From RUG191 sp045642225 (GTDB lineage: Bacteria > Bacillota > Clostridia > Lachnospirales > Lachnospiraceae), in the NCBI GenBank assembly GCA_045642225.1, contig JAZUIN010000018.1:34343-98342 (forward strand): 64,000 bases of DNA, in the 5' to 3' direction. The position numbers and the translations under genes were made by a program. Each line of letters opens with the position of its first letter. Position 1 is the stretch's first letter. A model generated the notes under the pieces. That model was not told the origin of the DNA and searched no databases. It saw nothing but the letters and a program-made list of their open reading frames with translations. Below, piece by piece: positions 26,519-35,177 of this stretch.

Positions 26519-26935
26519 ATGATGAAGGAATTAATGAAGAAAAGACAGAATAACAAAGGTTTTTCTCTTGTAGAATTAATCGTTGTTATTGCAATCATGG
26601 TTGTACTTGTAGCAGTTCTTGCTCCAGTATTCACAAAGTATGTTGAAAGCTCAAGAAGAGCAACAGATATTCAAAATGCTAACTCTATTGCTAGTGCTGT
26701 TTTGGCTGATGTAGCAGATGGTAAGACAATAGCAGATGGTAAGGTAAAAGTTGTAGCTGATAATCCATCAGCAATCAAAGAAGAAGTTAAGACTAAGGGA
26801 AATGCTGTTGCAAAGGATGAGAATTTCTACTATCAATACAATAAGACAACTAATAAGTGTGCTGTATATGTAGGAGAGACAGATACTACTGACTTAACAA
26901 CAGAAGATGGAGCTCAAACTTACAAAAACAAATAA
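26519..26935 (+). CDS. pilA: Major type IV prepilin
   Basis: A 138-residue class III prepilin. A 14-residue basic leader ends in Gly14, cleavage gives mature Phe15, and Glu is at mature position 5 (KG|FSLVE). A ~25-residue hydrophobic N-terminal helix follows. The mature protein is ~124 residues, short for a pilin, with a single pair of possible cap strands (KCAVYVGETD) at the C-terminus. AGAAGGAG gives a strong ribosome site, and its place directly after pilC plus the hairpin downstream (26955-27013) suggest high expression, so I take it as the major pilin (inference). Confidence 0.88.
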   Translation: MMKELMKKRQNNKGFSLVELIVVIAIMVVLVAVLAPVFTKYVESSRRATDIQNANSIASAVLADVADGKTIADGKVKVVADNPSAIKEEVKTKGNAVAKDENFYYQYNKTTNKCAVYVGETDTTDLTTEDGAQTYKNK

Positions 26936-26954
26936 TATTTATTAATTAACATTT

Positions 26955-27013
26955 AACCACTAACCCTATTAATAATTCCCTGCCTGTTGTGCACGACAGG
27001 TAGGGATGTGGTT
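26955..27013 (+). other. Nested stem-loop between the two pilin genes
   Basis: An inner 10-bp stem (CCCTGCCTGT 26978-26987 with ACAGGTAGGG 26996-27005, one G-T pair, 8-base loop) is enclosed by an outer 6-bp stem (AACCAC 26955-26960 with GTGGTT 27008-27013). No T tract follows, so it is better explained as a 3' stabiliser or processing element of the pilin mRNA than a terminator. Confidence 0.55.
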
Positions 27014-27062
27014 ATATATTTGTGCAATATTATGGAAGAATGTAATTCTGAAAGGAATTAGT

Positions 27063-27476
27063 ATGAACAAATTTGAAGAAGACAGAAATAGTAGTTTAAG
27101 AACATGGGGGATAATAATTGTTGTAGCAGTAATTGTTGTTGCACTTGTAATTTTTATTCCAGTATATATGTCAAATGTTGAGAAGAACAAGAGAAATAAT
27201 GATATCAATAACGCTACCATGATTTCTAATGCTGTTCTTGCTGATGCAGCAGCAAATCGTCCAACAATTGTTCAAGGCGAATATAGAGAAGTTAATGTTG
27301 GTGAACCTTCAACAATGACAAGTATACCTAAATCAGAAAGTGATGTTGTTAAGGCTAATGAGAGCTTTATATATTATTACATTCCAAGCTCTAATACATG
27401 TGCTGTATACATTGGAGAAGACAGAACATACAATTTGGCCAATGCAACTCAAGCTATCTCGTATAGAGATAAATAA
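27063..27476 (+). CDS. Pilin-like paralogue lacking the prepilin processing motif
   Basis: A 137-residue protein clearly related to the preceding pilin: a single N-terminal hydrophobic helix (residues ~15-37), then NNDINNATMISNAVLADAA against TDIQNANSIASAVLADVA, and the C-terminal CAVYIGE against CAVYVGE. The canonical K-G-F-S-L-V-E is missing. The leader-helix junction reads RTWG then I-I-I-V-V, so a glycine is there but no Glu at +5. The start at 27063 follows AAAGGAAT. It may be an unprocessed membrane partner of the pilin or a pilus accessory. Confidence 0.8.
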   Translation: MNKFEEDRNSSLRTWGIIIVVAVIVVALVIFIPVYMSNVEKNKRNNDINNATMISNAVLADAAANRPTIVQGEYREVNVGEPSTMTSIPKSESDVVKANESFIYYYIPSSNTCAVYIGEDRTYNLANATQAISYRDK

Positions 27477-27494
27477 TCTAAAGAAGTAAATATT

Positions 27495-28274
27495 ATGTTA
27501 AGTATCTATATTTGTATTGCAATAATATTCTTCCTGTTTGGAATAGTAATTGGAAGTTTCCTTAATGTGTGTATGATTCGTATACCTAATAAGGAATCTA
27601 TTGTCAAAGTGCCAAGCCACTGTATGTCTTGTGGCTATCATTTGAAATGGTATGATTTGATTCCGCTTTTTTCATGGCTATTTCTAAGAGGAAGATGTAG
27701 GAAATGTGGAGAGAAAATTTCCCCACAATATCCAATAATAGAAGCAATTAATGGAGTGATGTATGTATTAATTTTCGTAAGATTCGGAGTTGATTCTACA
27801 TTTGATTTTGTAAGCTCTATTATATTTTGCTTAATATTTTCAGCACTACTAGTGCTTACTGTGATTGACTGGAACACCTATGAGATACCTCTTGGGATTA
27901 ACATTTTCATTGGGGTACTAGGAATTGTATACACAGTAATAGATTACAATAATTGGCTAGAACACGTAATCGGGTTGGTTGCCGTGTCTATCCCGCTATT
28001 GCTTATTCTTTTAATTAGTAATGGAAGAGCTATAGGTGGCGGAGATGTCAAATTAATGGCAGCAGCAGGACTATTACTAGGATGGAAATGTATTATTCTG
28101 GCATTTGTTGTTGCATGTGTTTTAGGGTCAATTATTCATATAATTCGAATGAAAGTCTCAGGAGAAGGAAAGGTGCTTGCAATGGGACCATATCTTTCAC
28201 TGGGAATTATGATAGCCGTATTTTTTGGCGAATATATTATTAAAATGTATATGCAGCTTCTAGGAGTTGCATAA
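27495..28274 (+). CDS. pilD: Prepilin peptidase (A24 family)
   Basis: A 259-residue polytopic membrane enzyme that cleaves and N-methylates prepilins. The N-terminal methylase-like region carries the four-cysteine site (CMSCGYH ... CRKCGEK). The two catalytic aspartates are in VIDWNTYEIP and the GGGDVKLM motif (about residues 129 and 185). Seven to eight helices are predicted. It lies 18 bases after the pilin-like gene. Confidence 0.95.
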   Translation: MLSIYICIAIIFFLFGIVIGSFLNVCMIRIPNKESIVKVPSHCMSCGYHLKWYDLIPLFSWLFLRGRCRKCGEKISPQYPIIEAINGVMYVLIFVRFGVDSTFDFVSSIIFCLIFSALLVLTVIDWNTYEIPLGINIFIGVLGIVYTVIDYNNWLEHVIGLVAVSIPLLLILLISNGRAIGGGDVKLMAAAGLLLGWKCIILAFVVACVLGSIIHIIRMKVSGEGKVLAMGPYLSLGIMIAVFFGEYIIKMYMQLLGVA

Positions 28275-28304
28275 AACGGAAGTCTAAAGAAAGAGGAATG
28301 GAAA

Positions 28305-30035
28305 ATGGCAGAGAAAGTGCTAAGCATTGAAATTGGACCTCATTTAACCAAGGTGGTTGAAACAGAACGTAAATTAGGTAAGGTTATTTATGATGCATTT
28401 TGTTTCGAGACACCTGAAGGAACAATTGAAAATGGTGTAGTAAAAAACAATCCAAAGTTCAAGTTGAAGCTTGCTGATTCGCTTAAGAGAAGACAAATCA
28501 AGAGTCGTAAGGTAGTATTTGTTATTCAGTCTTCAACAATTGGTACCAAGGAAGAGACATTACCTAAGATGAAGGATAATAAGGTTGCTGAGTATATTAA
28601 GACTAATGCATCAACCTTTTTCCCAGTTAACTCAGAACAATATGAGATAACCTATAGACAAAATGGTAAGACAGAAAATGGTCAGATGAGAGCGCAGTTA
28701 TTTGCTGTATCTAAGGAGATAATATCATCATATGTTAGTTTGGCTGAGTTTTGTCAATTGACTCTTGTTGATCTTGAATTAGTCGAGAATGGAATTGCTG
28801 AAGCAGTGCGTTCAACATATCATGATAACATGGTTGTAAATATTGATGTTGAATCGCAATGTTCATATTTGACAATAGTTAAATCTGGCGACATTATGCT
28901 TCAAAGAATGATTCCTTATGGAATAGATAATGCTGTTCTTGAGGTTCAAGAAAGTGGAGAGCTTGGAAAGGACTTATCATTTGATCAAGTTCTAGAGAAG
29001 ATGACTGATACAAGCTGCTTCGAGAAGCATGTTAGTGAGATTGATTTGAAAGATGGCGGTGTAAAATCTCAAGCGACAGAAGAGGTTAGATATGCGCTAG
29101 GTAATATCACAAGAATTCTTGATTATTACTTATCGCAGCATCAGGACGAGACAGTTGATTTGGTAATCGTTGGTGGTGTTGCAACTCAATGTAAAGGCTT
29201 CCCAGAATTATTGGCTAATGAAGTTAATCAAGAAATTGTATTAGCACATAATACAATAATGGCTGATGTTGATAATAAGAAAAGTGTGGCGAACAAAGGT
29301 ACATATTTTTCAACTCTTTCTTCTGCGGGAAATGCAGATGGTAAGATTTTTGAATTGATTTCACCTAAAAAAGCTGCACTTTCTATGGACTCTATTGCAA
29401 AAGAGGATGATGATTTTTCACTTGCAAAGAGGGTATTTATTATCTGTATGAGTTTATCTGCGGCATTAATTCTAATTCCAGTAGGACTTATCATTTACAA
29501 GAATATTAGAATTAGTAGATTGAACGATGAAATCGCAAGCTACAGTGAAGCTAAGAGAATTCAACAAGAATTTAATCAGACTAAGACTAAGTACGAGGAT
29601 GTTCTTAATGTTGATAAATTAGCGTCTGTTAGAAATGATTCTTTTGTTGATTTGTTAATGGAAATGGAAGCTAATTTGCCAAGCGAAGCTGTAGTGACAT
29701 CGCTTTCTGCTGATTCTACATCCGTAATAGTTGACTTTAGCTGTAAGTCGAAGGAAGTAGTAGCAAGTACAATTTCTACATTTAGAAACTTCAAGACAGT
29801 TAGTGACGTAGAAGTATCCGATATCACTTCTACAGTAAGTGATACTGGTGCTATTGAATATACATTTTCAATTGTTAGCTACTATGTAAATGAAGATGGT
29901 AGTAGCTCTAAAGCACAAGACGCAAATGCAAGTTCAAGTAGTTCAAGCTCAGGCTCAAGTACGAACTCAAGCTCAAGCTCAAGTTCAAGCTCAAGTTCAA
30001 GCTCAAGTTCGAGCTCATCAAGTAGTAGTAAGTAA
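28305..30035 (+). CDS. PilM-PilN fusion protein with a poly-serine tail
   Basis: A 576-residue protein. Residues 1-~350 form a cytosolic PilM actin-like domain (SIEIGPHLTKVVE at the start, NIDVESQCSYLTI and IVGGVATQCKGFPELL later). A single transmembrane helix at ~375-400 is followed by a PilN-like coiled coil and small extracytoplasmic domain (~400-535). PilM and PilN are usually separate proteins joined through the PilN N-terminal peptide; here they form one chain. The last ~45 residues are almost only Ser, encoded by a hexanucleotide pattern (AGCTCA/AGTTCA, 29931-30025). No equivalent separate pilN is present. Confidence 0.88.
   Translation: MAEKVLSIEIGPHLTKVVETERKLGKVIYDAFCFETPEGTIENGVVKNNPKFKLKLADSLKRRQIKSRKVVFVIQSSTIGTKEETLPKMKDNKVAEYIKTNASTFFPVNSEQYEITYRQNGKTENGQMRAQLFAVSKEIISSYVSLAEFCQLTLVDLELVENGIAEAVRSTYHDNMVVNIDVESQCSYLTIVKSGDIMLQRMIPYGIDNAVLEVQESGELGKDLSFDQVLEKMTDTSCFEKHVSEIDLKDGGVKSQATEEVRYALGNITRILDYYLSQHQDETVDLVIVGGVATQCKGFPELLANEVNQEIVLAHNTIMADVDNKKSVANKGTYFSTLSSAGNADGKIFELISPKKAALSMDSIAKEDDDFSLAKRVFIICMSLSAALILIPVGLIIYKNIRISRLNDEIASYSEAKRIQQEFNQTKTKYEDVLNVDKLASVRNDSFVDLLMEMEANLPSEAVVTSLSADSTSVIVDFSCKSKEVVASTISTFRNFKTVSDVEVSDITSTVSDTGAIEYTFSIVSYYVNEDGSSSKAQDANASSSSSSSGSSTNSSSSSSSSSSSSSSSSSSSSSK
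29931..30025 (+). repeat. In-frame hexanucleotide repeat encoding poly-Ser
   Basis: Units of AGCTCA or AGTTCA (Ser-Ser) are repeated with small variations to the end of the PilMN gene. Copy-number change would alter tail length without a frameshift. Confidence 0.75.
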
Positions 30036-30052
30036 TGGGGAGGGAGGAAAAA

Positions 30053-30880
30053 ATGTTAGATAAAGTAAAAAGCGAAATAAATCAAAGAATCCCTAAAAAG
30101 ACCCAGAAATATTTGATATACATTATTAGTATATTGATTCTAGTACTTGTAATTGCTCGTGGTTTTATGCCTTTATTAGATTCGGTTTCTTCCTTGAGTA
30201 CGAAGGTTGATTCGTTAGTAAGTGAATTGACAGAATTAAAGAAAATGGATGAGAACAAAGAAGCTAATAGGAAGGCTATTAGCAAGATGAATTCTGATAT
30301 TGAGACAATATTAGCAAAATATCCTAAAACAGTTTATGCTGAGGATATGGTAATGGTATTTAAGCAATTAGAAGTAGAAACTGGTATAAATATCACAGAT
30401 ATTTCTATTGAGCCAACTAATCTTGTTACATCAGATGTTGATAAGACAACTGTTTCAGCTAATAGTTCGTCAGCTAATAGTTCGTCATCTAACAGTTCGT
30501 CAAGCTCAAGCAGTAGTTCAAATAGTAGTGCATCATCTAGCAGTAGTTCATCAAGCTCTAGTAGTAGTGCATCATCTAGCACTTCATCGGGCGAGACAGC
30601 AGCAAGCAATGATTATAAACTATTTGTAACTCCTGTTAATTGTACATTTGATGTATCATATGCTGGTATTAAGCTATTATTCTCTTCAATGTTTGCAAAT
30701 CCTTTGAAGAAGAATATTGAAAAGGTTGCATTATCATATGATTCTGAAGGTGGTAAATTGATCGGTACAATGACGGTTAACTTCTATACATTAGAAGGTA
30801 GCGATACTAATAATGATGTACATGAAGCTATTCCTGAGATAAGTAAGGGAACGGCTAACATATTCCATTCGATAAATTAG
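30053..30880 (+). CDS. pilO: PilO-like alignment-complex protein with an internal Ser/Asn-rich insert
   Basis: A 275-residue bitopic protein: short basic N-terminus, transmembrane helix at ~22-42, coiled coil (~45-100), then a PilO-like domain that is split by ~60 residues of Ser with some Asn and Ala (~135-195). The C-terminal part (FDVSYAGIKLLFSSM ... TMTVNFYTLEG) fits the PilO ferredoxin-like fold. GGGAGG precedes the ATG at 30053; an earlier ATG at 30035 overlaps the previous stop. Placement after PilMN supports the PilO role. Confidence 0.8.
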   Translation: MLDKVKSEINQRIPKKTQKYLIYIISILILVLVIARGFMPLLDSVSSLSTKVDSLVSELTELKKMDENKEANRKAISKMNSDIETILAKYPKTVYAEDMVMVFKQLEVETGINITDISIEPTNLVTSDVDKTTVSANSSSANSSSSNSSSSSSSSSNSSASSSSSSSSSSSSASSSTSSGETAASNDYKLFVTPVNCTFDVSYAGIKLLFSSMFANPLKKNIEKVALSYDSEGGKLIGTMTVNFYTLEGSDTNNDVHEAIPEISKGTANIFHSIN

Positions 30881-30892
30881 AAGGAAAAGTAG

Positions 30893-32140
30893 ATGAAAAA
30901 AAAGAATAATAAAGGTTTCTCGTTAATTGAGCTTTTGGTAGCGGTAGCTATTTTGGCTGTAATTATTACACCTTTTCTATTCGCATTTTTAACGACAACA
31001 TCGATGAATTCGAAGACAAAAGCACAGCAAAGTGCAAAGTATGCCGGTACAAATGTAATGGAAGATATTAGAAGTAGAAAAGTACAAGATGTACTAGACG
31101 ATTCTAATACTACAAAGCAAGATGACGGAACTTACATTTATACAACTACACAAAGTGTTGATGGCAAAGACTATACTGTTGAAGCTGTATTAGATCCACG
31201 TTTCGATGCTGCCTCTAAGGATGATCAATCAACAGATTATAATGCTGAAAAGATGGCTAAATTATATGGCATGAATTCAGCTTATGATTGCTTGCATGAG
31301 ATAGATGCAAGTGAAGATGCAGCGAAGATTGAGCAGTTAGCAGAGATCAAATTCGGTAGTAGAGATACAGAGAACATTCAGAAGGTTTATGATGCAACGA
31401 CAAGAGAGATTGTTGTTAAAATTAAACCAACTGAGAAGGGCGGAACACAAGTATTTGTCCAAACTATTTATAAGGATTTATCTTCCGCACAAGCACATAC
31501 AGTGGCATCAATGGAACAAAATATTTATTCGAATGATCAAGTTGATTTGAGAGGTGTATATCTATTCTTTAATCCGTTATATAACGGTAAGAAGGGTGTA
31601 CCTAAGGAAACTGTAACTGTTATTAATGAGAAGGGAAATGACTGTACAGTATATCTTTGTAAGCAGGATTGGAAACTAGATACTGCCAAAGAGAAGGAAG
31701 ATTTCCCATTATGGCCTTTCTTAAGTGACATTATCAAGAATAGGTCAGAGAAGGGCAGAAATGATGAATACTGTATGAATATTAGGCTTTCAGAACCTGG
31801 TAGAAGTGACAGTGATTTAATCAAAGACGGTAAGATATTGCCAGTTACGGTTATTAGGACAAATGTTGATGAAGATTTGTCCAAATATGAACATGTTTCA
31901 TCAGCAAATGTTCCAAACAAAAAATTAGAACTATTCTATTCTAACACACCAACTGGTTATGAATTAACCAAGACGGTTTATGGAATATTTGGCTCAGCAT
32001 CAGACTTTATGAATCTCAAAGGTCTTGGTGGTGAAAGCGTTGAAGACAGAGTATATAAGGTAAATGTTAAGGTTTACAATGGCGTAGGAGATGACAAAGA
32101 AAGTGAAAGTATTATTACGCTCCAATCGACAACTCAATAA
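30893..32140 (+). CDS. Minor prepilin (large, PilV/GspI-like N-terminus)
   Basis: A 415-residue prepilin with an 8-residue leader and a canonical site (NNKG|FSLIELLVAVAILA). After the helix there are ~370 residues with no recognised domain, much larger than usual minor pilins. AGGAAAAG lies before the ATG. The last 50 bases overlap the next ORF. Likely part of the pilus tip or initiation complex. Confidence 0.82.
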   Translation: MKKKNNKGFSLIELLVAVAILAVIITPFLFAFLTTTSMNSKTKAQQSAKYAGTNVMEDIRSRKVQDVLDDSNTTKQDDGTYIYTTTQSVDGKDYTVEAVLDPRFDAASKDDQSTDYNAEKMAKLYGMNSAYDCLHEIDASEDAAKIEQLAEIKFGSRDTENIQKVYDATTREIVVKIKPTEKGGTQVFVQTIYKDLSSAQAHTVASMEQNIYSNDQVDLRGVYLFFNPLYNGKKGVPKETVTVINEKGNDCTVYLCKQDWKLDTAKEKEDFPLWPFLSDIIKNRSEKGRNDEYCMNIRLSEPGRSDSDLIKDGKILPVTVIRTNVDEDLSKYEHVSSANVPNKKLELFYSNTPTGYELTKTVYGIFGSASDFMNLKGLGGESVEDRVYKVNVKVYNGVGDDKESESIITLQSTTQ

Positions 32141-34619
32141 ATGTAAAAGCTTAAAAGGTAATAATACTGGTGCGAGTCTTGTTACAGTTCTTCTTATTGC
32201 ATCAATAGTATCTATTCTTGCTATGGGAATACTTGCTATTGTGTTACTTAATGTATTTATGAAGAAGGCTGATAAAGAAGGACAAGCTACCTTTTATGAC
32301 GCTGAATCGGCTATGGAGGAAATTAAATCCGGCTTAGCTATCGATTCTTCTAAGGCAGCAAGCATTGCATATATTAATACCTTGGCTAACTATGCAAATC
32401 TAGAAGATGAAAAGAAGACTGTCAACTTCAAAGAGCTTTTCGCAGAAAATGTTAAGAAAGAAATCGGCGGAGAAAAGAACGCCACAAAATACAAGCTCGG
32501 AGATGATGGTTTAACTGGCTATCTCAAGGAAACTAAGTTGAAGGGCAAGGTTGGTGCAGTCATAACAACTGATGCTAATGATGCTTGGATTAATGTAGAT
32601 AAAGAGGGCGTTACTCTCAAGAATGTTAGCGTAAGATATACAGACAAGAATGATTATGTGTCAGAAATTAAGACAGATATTGTACTAGAGTATCCACCTA
32701 TTAATTTCCAGAATGCATCTTCGCTTGATAATATTTTAACATACAGTCTTATTGCTAATGATAAGTTCGAACACAAAGGAAATATTTCTTCAATATCTGG
32801 AAATGCTTATCTTGGAACTAATGGTGCAGCTATTAAGTCAGGCACTCTTGAGTTCAAAAATGATGGAATGCAAGAAAGCAATGTTATTTCTGGTGGGGAA
32901 TTTAATGTTCAAGGTACATTGAACTCTAACAATACAGCTTTGTGGGCTGACAATTTATTCATTAACAATGGATTATATAAAGTGAATTCTGGTTCAACAT
33001 ATATTAAGAATGACATTATGTTGAAGAATAATTCTAAAGTTGATTTGGCTGGAAAGCTTATTATGTATGGAAATCCATGGGTTGCTTCAGATTCAACCTT
33101 TGTAGAATCTCAAGAAGTAAGAGAAGCTGCAGCTAAGGATATGCCAGGTTATTCAAGTGCTATTGTAGTATCAGGTGCAGGAGCAGGTATTGATTTGTCT
33201 AAGCTTAATACACTTGTAATTGGAGGTTCAGCTTATATTGATGCATCAGGTCAGAAGAAGTCTAATAGTAGTGAATTCAAGACGGCAAGAGATAGACTTA
33301 ATATTCCAAGTAAATTGCAAGCAGGTAATGTAGTTACTGGTCAATCAATGGCGCTTAAGTCAGATCAAAGAGCATATCTTGTTCCACCTTCGCTTGTTGG
33401 TGCTGGTGTGAAAGATGGAGCTGATTACGAGAACGGATTTAGAAATCCTATGACAAGTGATCAATACAATGCGTTGATGACAGAAGTAAGGACATTTAAG
33501 GCTAAGAAGGCTAAGTATGATGCTTTGTCAGATGAAGAGAAAGCACAAAATAGTATTGATGGTATGGATGTTACCGAGTCTGAAATCAATTCAGCTCCAG
33601 TGGAAGATACAGATGTTGTTAATTTCTTTGCTAACGATCCTACACTTGGAGTTTCACTCGCTCAATGCAACGCTTATCAAGATAAAGATGGAACACAAGG
33701 CTTTGAAATGCCAAGCTTTAAGGTGTGTGCTTACCCAACAAGTGCAGACAAGTCAATGGTTTACCTATTCATACAGTTTACGACTCATAAGAAGTTGGGG
33801 GATCCTGATTATGTTCCAGCAGAAGCTTATTATAATAACTGGTATAGATTATATAATTCGGCATTAGCAAATAAGATGAATCTTGATTCTAATTTGGATT
33901 ACTATACATCAGGAGGAATTAAGCTTCCATTAAATATTAATGATAAGACTAGTATGTATTTTACAGGTAACATTCTTGCAACAGATCCTAGCAAGGTAAT
34001 TATCAATGACTCTATTACTAGTCAAGATTTTACACAAGACCTTAATCAAGAATATTCAAGACAATCAGCATATTATCAGGATGCATTCTATTCTTTGAAG
34101 AAGAATTTGACAACTGTATATGCTAATCTTACAAGTGCTCAGAAGGCGAAGAACTTATTTGAGAATTTGATTGAGAAGGATAAAATTACCAAGAAAAATG
34201 ACAGATATGTTTCAACCAAAGGAAATGGAGCTGTTGTAACAACTGGTGATTATACATATAACTCTGATAATGAAAATACATTTAAGAATGAAAAAGATCA
34301 AGACGGCAACAAGCATGAAGATGCTAAGATTAATTTGATTATTGCTACTGGAAATGTAACAGTACAAGCTGATTATGAAGGATTAATTATTGCAGGTGGC
34401 GATATAATAGTCGAAAATGGAGCGAAAATTAAGGCTTCTCCTGAAAAAGCAAGTTTCGCGTTAGTTGCAGCTAAAGAAGGAACTGAGGATGATAGTCCAG
34501 CTAAAGTTGTTATTAATGCATCACACTATTTAGTTGGTGGAGTAGGTAGAATGGATGCAGATACTGGTGCGATTTCGTTAGCAGATTATATTACTTATAG
34601 AAATTGGACAAAGCAGTAA
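32091..34619 (+). CDS. Very large PilX/GspK-like pseudopilin with a beta-solenoid-like body
   Basis: An 842-residue protein. The N-terminus has a basic leader ending NNTG and then A-S-L-V-T before a hydrophobic helix, so a cleavable Gly is present but mature residue 5 is Thr rather than Glu, as in GspK/PilX-type tip subunits. The following ATFYDAESAMEEI resembles the A-F-x-A-A-E-A-A-L pattern of PilX. Residues ~215-330 have repeated short strands (GNISSISGNAYLGTNG) that suggest a beta-helix. The only upstream in-frame ATG (32091) makes a 50-base overlap with the previous gene, and no ideal ribosome site is visible; GTG at 32103 is possible. Confidence 0.8.
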   Translation: MTKKVKVLLRSNRQLNKCKSLKGNNTGASLVTVLLIASIVSILAMGILAIVLLNVFMKKADKEGQATFYDAESAMEEIKSGLAIDSSKAASIAYINTLANYANLEDEKKTVNFKELFAENVKKEIGGEKNATKYKLGDDGLTGYLKETKLKGKVGAVITTDANDAWINVDKEGVTLKNVSVRYTDKNDYVSEIKTDIVLEYPPINFQNASSLDNILTYSLIANDKFEHKGNISSISGNAYLGTNGAAIKSGTLEFKNDGMQESNVISGGEFNVQGTLNSNNTALWADNLFINNGLYKVNSGSTYIKNDIMLKNNSKVDLAGKLIMYGNPWVASDSTFVESQEVREAAAKDMPGYSSAIVVSGAGAGIDLSKLNTLVIGGSAYIDASGQKKSNSSEFKTARDRLNIPSKLQAGNVVTGQSMALKSDQRAYLVPPSLVGAGVKDGADYENGFRNPMTSDQYNALMTEVRTFKAKKAKYDALSDEEKAQNSIDGMDVTESEINSAPVEDTDVVNFFANDPTLGVSLAQCNAYQDKDGTQGFEMPSFKVCAYPTSADKSMVYLFIQFTTHKKLGDPDYVPAEAYYNNWYRLYNSALANKMNLDSNLDYYTSGGIKLPLNINDKTSMYFTGNILATDPSKVIINDSITSQDFTQDLNQEYSRQSAYYQDAFYSLKKNLTTVYANLTSAQKAKNLFENLIEKDKITKKNDRYVSTKGNGAVVTTGDYTYNSDNENTFKNEKDQDGNKHEDAKINLIIATGNVTVQADYEGLIIAGGDIIVENGAKIKASPEKASFALVAAKEGTEDDSPAKVVINASHYLVGGVGRMDADTGAISLADYITYRNWTKQ

Positions 34620-34634
34620 TTTGTGGAGTTGAGT

Positions 34635-35177
34635 ATGAATAGAAATAACAAAGGATTTTCTCTAGTCGAATTAATAGTTGTTATTGCAATAATGCTTGTC
34701 ATAACTACAGGTGCAGTAGTTGTATTTAGTAATACTTCTACGCAAAAGGTTAAGACTGGAACTGATATGATAGCATCATATCTTCAAAGCGTAATGAACA
34801 TTAATATGACTAAGAAAGATGCCTATATGGAAATCTATTATGATGGCAAAAATTATTATGTCAAGGATAATGATGGCAACAGCGAGAAACTAAAAAATGG
34901 TGTTGAGGTTACATATGATATAGAAGATGGTGCTAGTGATAATCAAATTACAAAAGCGCAATCGCTTATCATTTCTTATAGCAGATCTAATGGCGCATTT
35001 AGACCAATCATTACATCTGTTAAGGAAGATGGAACATACGTATACTTGACGAAGACAGATCAAGGTGGTAACGAAATCCAGCAATATGTTAGAAATATTA
35101 ATATTAAGTCTGGTAGTAGTGCAAAAACAATTAGATGTTATTCAAAGACAGGTAAGAGTGAGATTATAAATGAATGA
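34635..35177 (+). CDS. Minor prepilin (GspH/FimT-like)
   Basis: A 180-residue prepilin with a 7-residue leader and canonical NNKG|FSLVELIVVIAIM. The body (SYLQSVMNINMTKKDAYMEIYYDG) is FimT/GspH-like in layout. Its stop overlaps the next gene by 8 bases. TGGAG lies upstream of the ATG; the in-frame GTG at 34623 is less likely. Confidence 0.85.
   Translation: MNRNNKGFSLVELIVVIAIMLVITTGAVVVFSNTSTQKVKTGTDMIASYLQSVMNINMTKKDAYMEIYYDGKNYYVKDNDGNSEKLKNGVEVTYDIEDGASDNQITKAQSLIISYSRSNGAFRPIITSVKEDGTYVYLTKTDQGGNEIQQYVRNINIKSGSSAKTIRCYSKTGKSEIINE

Noticed and set aside
30334..30609. Minus-strand Leu/Asp/Glu-rich ORF and plus-strand His/Gln/Val ORF over the poly-Ser region
   Set aside because: Both are frame shadows of the AGY/TCN serine repeats in pilO.
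33517..33867. 116-residue plus-strand ORF inside the 842-residue pseudopilin gene
   Set aside because: It is in another frame of a well-supported coding region and lacks a ribosome site.
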